From: Anaerofustis sp.
GTDB taxonomy: Bacteria; Bacillota; Clostridia; Eubacteriales; Anaerofustaceae
Length of the DNA: 64,000 nt
Reading direction: 5' to 3'
Assembly (NCBI RefSeq): GCF_019420015.1
Contig: NZ_JAHZIA010000008.1
Location: 23,322 to 87,321 of the forward strand
Position numbers and translations under genes: made by a program. Positions 52,099-59,875 of the stretch are shown piece by piece. Under the pieces are notes generated by a model. That model did not search any database, had not been told where the DNA came from, and was given only the letters and a program-made list of their open reading frames with translations. Positions within the stretch are counted from its first letter, which is position 1; every line of letters starts with the position of its first letter.

Positions 52099-53469
52099 TT
52101 AATCTTTTTTTCTTATCGAAGCCGACGGTATATTAAGTTGACCTCTGTATTTATTAACCGTTCTTCTGGAAATATCATACCCTCTTTCCTTTAAGCATTT
52201 AGATATTTTTTCATCGCTTAAAGGTTTATTTTTATCCTCATTATCTATAATTTCCCGCATTGCATTTTTTATATCGGTATCGACGGATACATTATTATCC
52301 TCACCTTTAGTACCTTTTCCCACAGAATGTTTAAAAAAAGTTTTAAGAGAAAATATCCCTCTTTTTGTATCAATATACTTTTCATTTACAATCCTGCTTA
52401 CAGTAGAAACACTTATTTCACAAGACTCAGCTATATCCGCCATCTTCAAAGGCTTCAATTTCCCTTTTTGAAGAAATTCATCTTGCACCTTAAAAATTTC
52501 TTTTGTGATTTTAAGCATATTTTCTTTTCTTTTTTCTACCGCAAATATAATAAACATGGCTTTGTCATAATAATTTTTATAAAAACTCAAAAGTTCATCA
52601 TCGCTTCTTGCCTGATTCATATCAACAACGGCATTCGTATCTATTTTTATCTTTGGCGAATTATCTTCAATCAAAGAAACCTCTACATTTCCATTATCCT
52701 CGATTACTCTTATTTCAGGGTATATGTACAAATCATTGTCATCCGTTTGGAGAAATTCACTTGTTATATTCAATTTACACGATTTAATGTCTTCTATAAG
52801 GCTTTCTATAAAATTGATATCAAAACCCGTTTTTAAATGTATGGTATTTATTTTTCCATAAGCAATATTTTCCATATAGCTTGTAAGAAGAATAAGATGT
52901 TCTTCTCTGTATAAACCTTTTTTCTTTAATTGCAAAATTATTCTTTCTATAGGACTTCTGGCACACACCCCAACCGGATAAAAACATTGAATTGTATTTA
53001 TACAAAAGTCCAACTCATCTTTGTCAATTTCTAACAAGGAACACATTACATCCTCGTCTATATTCAAATACCCTTTGTTATCCACATAATCAATAAGATA
53101 TTCACATACTTCCTTATAAATTCCTTTAATACCGATAAATCTGAGTTGAAACATAAGATTCTCTTTCAATGTTTCCCCCATTACCGCTCTTGCTATATTA
53201 TCGTTAAAACCTGACTTTGAAGATACAAAATAGGAATCCCCCTCATTTTCTTCACTTTTTCTTACTTTATACTCTTCATTTTCCATACAAGTTGATATAT
53301 CATTTTTTATCGGATTTTCAACCTCAATAAACATATTTATATCAGCTTCATTTTCCAGAAATTCACTGAGTTCAAATACATTAAAATTTAAAAGCTGAAT
53401 AGCCTGCTTCATTTCATGGGTCATAATCAGCTGTTGTTTTTGTTTTTGAGTCTGCTCCAGTTTTAACAT
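52099..53469 (-). CDS. rpoN: RNA polymerase sigma-54 factor
   Basis: The 456-residue protein has region I with Gln-rich helix LKLEQTQKQKQQLIMTHEMK and AIQLLNFNVFELSEFLE, a core-binding region (YLIDYVDNKGYLNID near residue 145), and at the C-terminus the RpoN box SRRTVNKYRG (consensus ARRTVAKYRE), which reads the -24 element. It needs an AAA+ activator, and a LevR-type one is encoded at the right edge. A sigma-54 promoter of the PTS operon lies at 59611-59628. It has its own sigma-A promoter. Confidence 0.95.
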   Translation of the reverse strand: MLKLEQTQKQKQQLIMTHEMKQAIQLLNFNVFELSEFLENEADINMFIEVENPIKNDISTCMENEEYKVRKSEENEGDSYFVSSKSGFNDNIARAVMGETLKENLMFQLRFIGIKGIYKEVCEYLIDYVDNKGYLNIDEDVMCSLLEIDKDELDFCINTIQCFYPVGVCARSPIERIILQLKKKGLYREEHLILLTSYMENIAYGKINTIHLKTGFDINFIESLIEDIKSCKLNITSEFLQTDDNDLYIYPEIRVIEDNGNVEVSLIEDNSPKIKIDTNAVVDMNQARSDDELLSFYKNYYDKAMFIIFAVEKRKENMLKITKEIFKVQDEFLQKGKLKPLKMADIAESCEISVSTVSRIVNEKYIDTKRGIFSLKTFFKHSVGKGTKGEDNNVSVDTDIKNAMREIIDNEDKNKPLSDEKISKCLKERGYDISRRTVNKYRGQLNIPSASIRKKD

Positions 53470-53492
53470 ATATCTTACGCTCCTATATTTGC

Positions 53493-53521
53493 AATATACA
53501 ATAGTTTTAAATTTTTGTCAA
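53493..53521 (-). promoter_or_regulatory. Sigma-A promoter of rpoN
   Basis: TTGACA (53521-53516), a 17-base spacer and TATATT (53498-53493) on the minus strand, then AGGAG before the rpoN ATG. Confidence 0.8.
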
Positions 53522-53638
53522 ACCGCAATTATCCGTCATTCTCATAAAATTGCTATCTCATAACTCATACTTCTATTATAAAAATAAAAAACAAATTAAT
53601 TAACTTCAATCAATTAAAATACAATACATATGCCAAAA

Positions 53639-53661
53639 GGAACTATATATAATATAGTTCC
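53639..53661 (-). terminator. Hairpin after the zinc alcohol dehydrogenase gene, probable terminator
   Basis: GGAACTATAT (53639-53648) and ATATAGTTCC (53652-53661) form a 10-bp stem, followed on the minus strand by TTTTGG. The short U run makes it a weak terminator; read-through into rpoN is possible. Confidence 0.55.
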
Positions 53662-53716
53662 TGAAACAATTTAATTTTAAAGTATTTATTATTATTTATT
53701 CGTACATTTTTTATAA

Positions 53717-54769
53717 TTAATCTTGAAGTAGCACACTCACCCTGTACATCCCCGGTTTTGAAGCCATTTCAAATGCCTTTTGCACATCATCCAATTTAAA
53801 TTTAGTCGGCTCAATAATTTTTGAAACATCTACGCTTCTATCACTTAACATTCTTCCGGCTGTAAAGAAATCAATTGAATCTGCTGCAAATGTACCGATT
53901 AGTTCAAGCCTCTTATAATGAACTAAGTTTGAATCAAACTCAAGTTCAGGCGCAGGATATCCGGCAGCAAAGAATAATACTCTTCCGTCTGTTGCTTTTA
54001 ACATTTCAATAGCTTGATTATTTGCAAGGGTCAAACCTACGGCAACGATAACTGCATCGGCACCTACACCGCCTGTAAGTTTTTTAACTTCTTCTACAGG
54101 GTCACAGTTACCGGCATCTATAACCTCAAAACCCATCGCTTTAGCAGTTTCAAGTTTCTTTTCCATCACTTCTGAAACAATAACTCTGCATCCGTTTGCT
54201 CTTGCAGCTTGTGCATTAACAAGTCCCATTGTACCTGCACCTATGATTACGACATTTTCCATAGGTTTTACTCTTAATTTTTTAAGTCCTTTTACAACAG
54301 TTGCCAATGGCTCAAGAAAAGCCGCTTCGCTAGGAGATAAATCTTTATTTACTTTGATAACACTTCTTGCATTTCTAACGGCATAATTAGCAAACCCAAA
54401 AGCACCCAAGTAACCGTCTTCTGTTCTTCCTGTTATAGAGGTATCCGTACAATGAAGAACATCTCCTCTTCTACACGCTTCACATTCGCCGCATCCGTCA
54501 TACGCCATTGCAACTCTGTCTCCGATTTCAAAATCCATTACTTTGCTGCCTTTTGCAACAACAATACCTGAACCTTCATGTCCGCCCGCCATAGGATAAC
54601 CTTGATGTTCCCTAAGTCCTAACCATTGACCGTAATCTGTCGTACATATATTGCATGCCTCTTGTTTTATAAGAAGTTGTCTTTCCCCAACTTCAGGTAA
54701 AGGTCTTGTTCTAACTTCCGCATGTCCTTTTTCTGTTAGAACCGAAAATTTCATTTCTTTTATGTCCAT
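53717..54769 (-). CDS. Zinc-dependent medium-chain dehydrogenase (sorbitol/threonine dehydrogenase-like)
   Basis: The 350-residue protein has catalytic zinc ligands Cys in ACNICTTDYG and His-Glu in GGHEGSGIV, the structural zinc Cys set DGCGECEACRRGDVLHC near residue 95, and the NAD loop IIGAGTMGLVNAQA near residue 173. It oxidises an alcohol or polyol phosphate. It is the last gene of the sigma-54-dependent mannose-family PTS operon, so a hexitol phosphate is a reasonable substrate, though not provable here. Confidence 0.92.
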   Translation of the reverse strand: MDIKEMKFSVLTEKGHAEVRTRPLPEVGERQLLIKQEACNICTTDYGQWLGLREHQGYPMAGGHEGSGIVVAKGSKVMDFEIGDRVAMAYDGCGECEACRRGDVLHCTDTSITGRTEDGYLGAFGFANYAVRNARSVIKVNKDLSPSEAAFLEPLATVVKGLKKLRVKPMENVVIIGAGTMGLVNAQAARANGCRVIVSEVMEKKLETAKAMGFEVIDAGNCDPVEEVKKLTGGVGADAVIVAVGLTLANNQAIEMLKATDGRVLFFAAGYPAPELEFDSNLVHYKRLELIGTFAADSIDFFTAGRMLSDRSVDVSKIIEPTKFKLDDVQKAFEMASKPGMYRVSVLLQD

Positions 54770-54797
54770 TTTTATTTCTCCTTTTTACCATATAATT

Positions 54798-55961
54798 TTA
54801 TTCTAAAGCACTCTTGTAAATATTTATTACATCCTCTTTACTAAGAGAAACAAATCCGCCCACATTGCCGTTCTTTGTACATTTTTCTGCCATTTCAACG
54901 ATTTTCTCATCCCCTACGTTTACGTCTTTTAAAGATGTAGGCTGACCGACAGATTCAAAGAACTCTTTTGTTTTTTCAATACCGGCAAGAGCTGTTTCTT
55001 CAGGGTTATCATAATTTTGTCTTATTCCCCAAACCTCTACCGCATATCTTACAAAACGCATTACATCGTGTTTATATACATATTTCATCCAGTGAGGAAG
55101 AATAAGAGCAAGGGTTGTTCCGTGAGTAATCTTGTATTCTCCGCTGAGTTCATGACCTATCATATGAGCTCCCCAGCATTCGTCTCTGCCAACACCTAAA
55201 ATTCCGTTATGAGCAATTGTCCCTGCCCACATTATTTCTGCTCTTGCTTCATAATCTTTTGGATTTTTCATAACTTTATATACATTGTCAATAATCGTTT
55301 TGATTGTGCTTTCACACAACCTGTCAGTAAATTCAACATTTTTTGTATTTGTAAAGTATCTTTCAAACACATGAGATATAATATCCACACATCCAGCTGT
55401 AGTCTGAAACGGAGGAAGAGAATATGTAAGCTCCGGATTCATAACCGAAAATACCGGTCTGATTCTAACATCATCAATGGCTCTTTTTGTGTTTCCGTTT
55501 GTTAAAATAGCAGATATACTCGCTTCACTTCCAGTTGCAGGAATTGTAAGAACAACGCCTACCGGCAAAGTATCGTTTATTGTTCCAACTCCTTCATAAA
55601 TATCCCATACATCACCGTTGTAATAAACACCTACCCCTATTGATTTTGCAGTATCGATAACGCTTCCCCCACCTACTGCCAAAATAAAGTCAATGTTTTC
55701 CTTTTTACAAATATCAATACCTTTCCTCACAAGCTCAACTTCGGGATTTGCCTTAACACCGCTTAATTCTATAAACTCTAAATTTTCTTCATTTAGAGAA
55801 TTTACAACAGAATCATAAAGACCTGTCGTTTTTAAGTAATCCCCTCCGTCATTTACAAACAAAACTTTTTTCCCGTATTGTTTTATTTCACTGCCTACCG
55901 TTTTTTCGGTTTCTTTTCCGAAAATAAATTTTGTATCGCATAAAAAATTAAAATTATTCAT
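54798..55961 (-). CDS. Iron-containing alcohol dehydrogenase
   Basis: The 387-residue protein has the NAD(P) motif AVGGGSVIDTAKSIG near residue 95 and metal ligands in CVDIISHVFERYF, HMIGHELSGEYKITHG and the following ILPHWMKYV. The type resembles butanol dehydrogenase (YugJ/BdhA). In this operon, after the aldolase gene, it may reduce the aldehyde released by cleavage, as FucO does in fucose breakdown. That role is inferred. Confidence 0.93.
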   Translation of the reverse strand: MNNFNFLCDTKFIFGKETEKTVGSEIKQYGKKVLFVNDGGDYLKTTGLYDSVVNSLNEENLEFIELSGVKANPEVELVRKGIDICKKENIDFILAVGGGSVIDTAKSIGVGVYYNGDVWDIYEGVGTINDTLPVGVVLTIPATGSEASISAILTNGNTKRAIDDVRIRPVFSVMNPELTYSLPPFQTTAGCVDIISHVFERYFTNTKNVEFTDRLCESTIKTIIDNVYKVMKNPKDYEARAEIMWAGTIAHNGILGVGRDECWGAHMIGHELSGEYKITHGTTLALILPHWMKYVYKHDVMRFVRYAVEVWGIRQNYDNPEETALAGIEKTKEFFESVGQPTSLKDVNVGDEKIVEMAEKCTKNGNVGGFVSLSKEDVINIYKSALE

Positions 55962-56007
55962 AAAACCTCCTTAATCAATCCGTTGTTATTATGATATTAC
56001 TCTCAAT

Positions 56008-56886
56008 TTAAGCTTTTCCGTTTGAACCGAAAAGTTTAATGTAATGCTTTAACAAATCAGCAAATCCGTCTTTTGCTGCAACAGATATATCACAAAGATT
56101 AGCCTTTAAATTCCCGAACTCTCCTTTTGAACCGTCTTGTTTTACACTGTTCCAATCAAAGTCAAGATACTTAACCATTGCATTTAATGCCGCGGTACTT
56201 AAATCCGTAAATAGATTAACTTTTTGAATACCTGTTTTTACCGCTCTTTGTAAGTTTTCATCTCCTGTTCCAGAACCGCCGTGCAATACCAATGGAATTT
56301 CTATCGACTTATTTAAATCATCCAACAATTCAAATTCCAAGTGAGGAGTTCCTTTATATGCTCCATGAGAAGTCCCTACGGCAACAGCAAGACAATCAAC
56401 ACCTGTTAGCTCAATATATCGTAAAGCATCTTCTTTTTTTGTAAGTCCGGCATCTCTCGTTTCTTCATATTCAAAACCTTGTCCCACATGTCCGAGTTCC
56501 GCTTCAACAGAAACATCCGCACCATGAGCAATTTTTACCACTTCTTTTACTTCTCTTACATTCTCATCAAACTCAAGAGTAGATCTGTCTATCATTACAG
56601 AAGTGAATCCGTATTTAATGGCATGCATTATTTCTTCAAAAGAACCACCATGATCTAAATTTAAAGCTGCTATAACATTTGGATATTTCCTTTCATAAAA
56701 TCTGACTATATCTGCAGTTTCTTCAAGAACATCCAAGCCCGCACAATCTAAAATGATAGGTGCATTTAATTCGCATGCAGCCTCGTAACAAGCTTTTACA
56801 CTGATATCATTATAAACATTCGGTGCGGCAACTCCGTATTTTCCTTTTTTTGCTTTATTTAAAATTTCATCCATTCTGACTAACAT
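56008..56886 (-). CDS. Class II ketose-bisphosphate aldolase family protein
   Basis: The 292-residue protein starts MLVRMDEILNKAKKGKYGVA and has the metal motifs ALNLDHGGSFEEI near residue 74, VEAELGHVGQGFEYEE near residue 128, AVAVGTSHGAYKG near residue 167, and VLHGGSGTGDENLQRA near residue 205. It is a family relative of the aldolase at 51091-51984. It lies between EIID and the iron alcohol dehydrogenase, so it should act on the phosphorylated product of this PTS. Confidence 0.93.
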   Translation of the reverse strand: MLVRMDEILNKAKKGKYGVAAPNVYNDISVKACYEAACELNAPIILDCAGLDVLEETADIVRFYERKYPNVIAALNLDHGGSFEEIMHAIKYGFTSVMIDRSTLEFDENVREVKEVVKIAHGADVSVEAELGHVGQGFEYEETRDAGLTKKEDALRYIELTGVDCLAVAVGTSHGAYKGTPHLEFELLDDLNKSIEIPLVLHGGSGTGDENLQRAVKTGIQKVNLFTDLSTAALNAMVKYLDFDWNSVKQDGSKGEFGNLKANLCDISVAAKDGFADLLKHYIKLFGSNGKA

Positions 56887-56938
56887 ATCCGTCTAAATCC
56901 TCCTAAAATAACCTAACATAATCTCTATATATATCTGT

Positions 56939-57820
56939 TTAAAATAATCCTACCAATGCACCAAGTATTGATATAACAACTATAGCAATTGAAATAAGTC
57001 CGTATTTTTGTGTTTTATTTTTAAGTACATAGTATATACCAAAAACTACTCCAAGAGGTAATAACCCTGGTGCTATGCTGTCTAAAATACCTTGTATTGT
57101 CATCTGAGTACCGCCAACGGTAAAAGCTATCGGAATAGTTAATTTTACGTAACTTGATGCCAAAGCACCCATCATGAATAACCCTAAAATAGCCGTACCT
57201 GAAATAAGTTCATTAATCCAGCCTGATTGAAGAATATTTTTTACTGATTCTTTTCCAAGTTTATACCCCATATTCCATAAATATTTGCCGATAAAGAATG
57301 TAATAATTGTGAATAAAAATGGAATAATTGCACCAAGTACACTTCCCGTTATACCGAAAGTAACAGCAATACCTGCAATAATCGTTTTTAACGTACCCCA
57401 GTCTATTGTATCTCCTATACCGGCAAGAGGCCCCATCAAACCGGTCTTAATACCAGTAATGGCATTTTCTCTCATCTCTCTGTCACCGTCATGAAGCTCT
57501 TCTTCCATGGCTATTGTCATGCCGTGAATAGGAGTACCCCATGTACCTTGAGTATTGAAAAAGTTTAAGTGATTTTTTAAAGCATAACTTAAATCTTCCT
57601 TTTTCTTATATAATTTTTTCAAGATTGGTATCATTGAATAGCAAAATGGAATACCTTGCATCCTCTCGTATGAACTTGCAACTTCTACATCTATCCACCA
57701 CCTTAAAAATGCTTTATTAATATCTTTTTGCGTTATTTTTTCGGCTTTATCTTCTTTATTTTCAACAACTTCATTAACTTCTTCGTTAACCAAATTTTTT
57801 TCCATATTTTCTTGTTTCAT
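56939..57820 (-). CDS. PTS EIID component, mannose family
   Basis: The 293-residue protein follows the EIID pattern: ITQKDINKAFLRWWIDVEVASSYERMQG at residues 29-56 (in pieces), NTQGTWGTPIHGMTIAMEEE near residue 90, GLMGPLAGIGDTIDWGTL near residue 125, and a membrane-rich C-terminal half ending SILGALVGLF. The first 28 residues are an extra acidic segment. With EIIC it forms the permease of the mannose-family complex. Confidence 0.94.
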   Translation of the reverse strand: MKQENMEKNLVNEEVNEVVENKEDKAEKITQKDINKAFLRWWIDVEVASSYERMQGIPFCYSMIPILKKLYKKKEDLSYALKNHLNFFNTQGTWGTPIHGMTIAMEEELHDGDREMRENAITGIKTGLMGPLAGIGDTIDWGTLKTIIAGIAVTFGITGSVLGAIIPFLFTIITFFIGKYLWNMGYKLGKESVKNILQSGWINELISGTAILGLFMMGALASSYVKLTIPIAFTVGGTQMTIQGILDSIAPGLLPLGVVFGIYYVLKNKTQKYGLISIAIVVISILGALVGLF

Positions 57821-57832
57821 TTTACTCTCCTT

Positions 57833-58582
57833 TTAAGTTGTAGTATTTTGATTTTCTCTTCTCAAGAAAACTATAAGTAATGCCATACACGTTCCGAATA
57901 TCGCAGCTGCCATTACACTGATTTTTAAGTATTGAACCATAAAGAAACCTAAAATAAAGAATGGCAGATATGTTTTCTTACCTATAATAAATACTGTTAT
58001 GGCAAAACCAAGGGCAGGTAAAACTCCTCCCGTAACTTCCAATCCGTGAGTTAACCACACAGGAATAGCTGCAAGCATATTTTCCACCACACCAGAACCA
58101 AAGTAGTTAGCTAAAAATACAGGTGGAAATCTTAAAAAGAAACCTAAAATCAATGGGAACAATATTGCACATCTTTCTATCCCCTTTATATTGCATTCTT
58201 CAGCATATTTATCCGCTTTATGAGCAAAACTTGCTTGAATTGTTCTTCTGATTTGATCTTGAAGTACACCTAACAACCCAAAAGGAATTGCAAGGGTAAC
58301 TGCTGTTGCCGCAGGAATATCAGAAACCAACGCTATAGGAATGGCAATAACCCCAGCTAAACTTTCATCCGCAGGTATATTTGCCCCTGCAGCAACCATA
58401 CCAAGATATACCATCTCAAGAGAAGCCCCTATAATCAATGCTTTTGCAACGTCGCCATATATAAGCCCAAAAGGAAGAGCCATTACTATAGGCTGACAAA
58501 TAGCCCAATGAAATGTATACCCTAATTTACTTTGACTAATCCAGTACCAAAGACCGGCTACGATCGATAATGTTAATAACAT
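57833..58582 (-). CDS. PTS EIIC component, mannose/sorbose family
   Basis: The 249-residue membrane protein has about seven hydrophobic segments. ISQSKLGYTFHWAICQPIVM near residue 14, GLIYGDVAKALIIGASLEMVYLG near residue 38 (in pieces), and ANIPADESLAGVIAIPIAL near residue 67 are EIIC-sorbose-type landmarks. It lies 12 bases upstream of EIID. The substrate is not readable from sequence. Confidence 0.94.
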   Translation of the reverse strand: MLLTLSIVAGLWYWISQSKLGYTFHWAICQPIVMALPFGLIYGDVAKALIIGASLEMVYLGMVAAGANIPADESLAGVIAIPIALVSDIPAATAVTLAIPFGLLGVLQDQIRRTIQASFAHKADKYAEECNIKGIERCAILFPLILGFFLRFPPVFLANYFGSGVVENMLAAIPVWLTHGLEVTGGVLPALGFAITVFIIGKKTYLPFFILGFFMVQYLKISVMAAAIFGTCMALLIVFLRRENQNTTT

Positions 58583-58606
58583 AATTTTTCTCCTTAATTT
58601 CTTTTA

Positions 58607-59104
58607 CTATTTTTTTTCTTCGAATTTCTTAATCATATTTTCATAACTCATTTTTGGTTCTTCAGGAATAATATGTATATTTATTTCGACTCCTGACTCG
58701 TGAAGCTCTTTCAATTTCATAACATCGTCTTCATCAAATGATACAGCTCTTAATATAACCGTTCTTCCAGGAGCACTTGGAAGCCCTCCTATTTGAATTT
58801 TTTCAATATCAACACCCTCATTTTTAAGTCTGTAGCATGTTTTAATATCCTTAAATAATATCAGTAAACTTCCGTCTCCAAGCTTATTTTCCATCCATCC
58901 TTTTTTCGCATCATCAATACTCAAAATCTCAACACTTACATCTTTCGGAGCCGCAGTAGTATAAATAATTGACATAAAATCATCTTTTGCAAGTTCGTCG
59001 TCAACGATGATTATTCTGTTTGCGCCTGACATCTTTAACCATTTAGTTATTACCTGCCCATGAATAAGTCTACTGTCGATTCTGACAAGATTAATATTTG
59101 CCAT
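58607..59104 (-). CDS. PTS EIIB component, mannose/sorbose family
   Basis: The 165-residue protein has the phosphorylated His15 in LVRIDSRLIHGQVITKW and continues through the family segments NRIIIVDDELAKDDF and IQIGGLPSAPGRT. It takes phosphate from the EIIA encoded upstream and passes it to the sugar at the EIIC/EIID channel. Confidence 0.95.
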   Translation of the reverse strand: MANINLVRIDSRLIHGQVITKWLKMSGANRIIIVDDELAKDDFMSIIYTTAAPKDVSVEILSIDDAKKGWMENKLGDGSLLILFKDIKTCYRLKNEGVDIEKIQIGGLPSAPGRTVILRAVSFDEDDVMKLKELHESGVEINIHIIPEEPKMSYENMIKKFEEKK

Positions 59105-59162
59105 AATTAAACCCTCCTCTTTCTTTTTTCAAATGAATAATTACAATGTAAATAAAAACAAA

Positions 59163-59564
59163 TTAACTGAACATCAAACTTTTTAAATCTTTTATTCCTT
59201 GAACTGATGAATCCATAGCAACTTGAGATAACTCTTTTAAAGAATAATTTTCTCTCGAAGCTAAAGCTTCAATCAACATAGGTAAGTTAACTCCGGTTAG
59301 GCATTCAATATTTTCAAAACGTTTTATATTTTTTCCGGTAACGTTACAAGGGCTGCCGCCAAGTAAATCAACCATTACCAAAACACCTTTTCCGTCATCA
59401 AGTTCTTTTACTTTCATTTCAACTTGCTTTTCAAGTTCATTAATATCATCACCATGATTTAACGATAGTCCTTCCAATTTTTCTTGACTTCCGATAATAA
59501 GTTCACTGCTTTTTATTAACTCTTTTCCGGCATTACCGTGTGTAACAACTAAAATCCCAATCAT
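59163..59564 (-). CDS. PTS EIIA component, mannose family
   Basis: From ATG at 59564 (AGGAGG upstream) the protein has 133 residues. A frame extension to 59651 is rejected because it runs over the sigma-54 promoter and family members begin at MIGILVVTHGNAGKEL. His9 is the phosphate carrier. VLVMVDLLGGSPCNV near residue 66 is the usual second landmark. It is the first gene of the operon EIIA-EIIB-EIIC-EIID-aldolase-Fe-ADH-Zn-ADH. Confidence 0.95.
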   Translation of the reverse strand: MIGILVVTHGNAGKELIKSSELIIGSQEKLEGLSLNHGDDINELEKQVEMKVKELDDGKGVLVMVDLLGGSPCNVTGKNIKRFENIECLTGVNLPMLIEALASRENYSLKELSQVAMDSSVQGIKDLKSLMFS

Positions 59565-59610
59565 AATATACTGTACCTCCTTTCTTTGATTTTTTTCTTT
59601 GTAAAATATA

Positions 59611-59628
59611 ATGCAAATATCGTGCCAA
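59611..59628 (-). promoter_or_regulatory. Sigma-54 promoter of the mannose-family PTS operon
   Basis: On the minus strand TTGGCACGATATTTGCAT gives TGGCAC, five bases, TTGCAT, matching the -24/-12 consensus with the required GG and GC dinucleotides. It lies about 45 bases before the EIIA start. rpoN and a LevR-type activator are encoded in the same window. Confidence 0.9.
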
Positions 59629-59705
59629 CTTTTTGTGTAATAAAAAAACAACCTTTTTTAATGAAAAAAAGCCTGTTAAATTAAATTTATTACGATATTA
59701 AAAAT

Positions 59706-59756
59706 AGTGTGTAAATATATGCTTTTGTGTGTTGCTCTAAATACATCAGTGTGTAA
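59706..59756. promoter_or_regulatory. Tandem GTGTGT-type repeats, candidate activator sites for the sigma-54 promoter
   Basis: AGTGTGTAA occurs at 59706-59714 and 59748-59756, with TTGTGTGTT at 59725-59733 between them, spaced 19 and 23 bases, about two helical turns each. They lie 80-145 bases upstream of the sigma-54 promoter, the usual place for LevR-type upstream activating sequences. Confidence 0.5.
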
Positions 59757-59847
59757 TACCCATTATCGATAATTAAAATACATAAAATTTAATTCATTAA
59801 TATAAAACCTATATCGATAAAATACTCAAGTCACAACAATACATAAT

Positions 59848-59875
59848 AAAAAAGAGAACACATTGTTCTCTTTTT
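59848..59875 (-). terminator. Intrinsic terminator after the GH25 gene
   Basis: AAAAGAGAACA and TGTTCTCTTTT (59850-59860 and 59864-59874) form a stem around CAT. On the minus strand it is followed by U, and it overlaps the stop codon. Confidence 0.85.

Noticed and set aside
59565..59651. N-terminal extension of the EIIA-mannose gene to 59651
   Set aside because: It would translate through the sigma-54 promoter and is not found at the start of EIIA-mannose proteins. The ATG at 59564 has AGGAGG.
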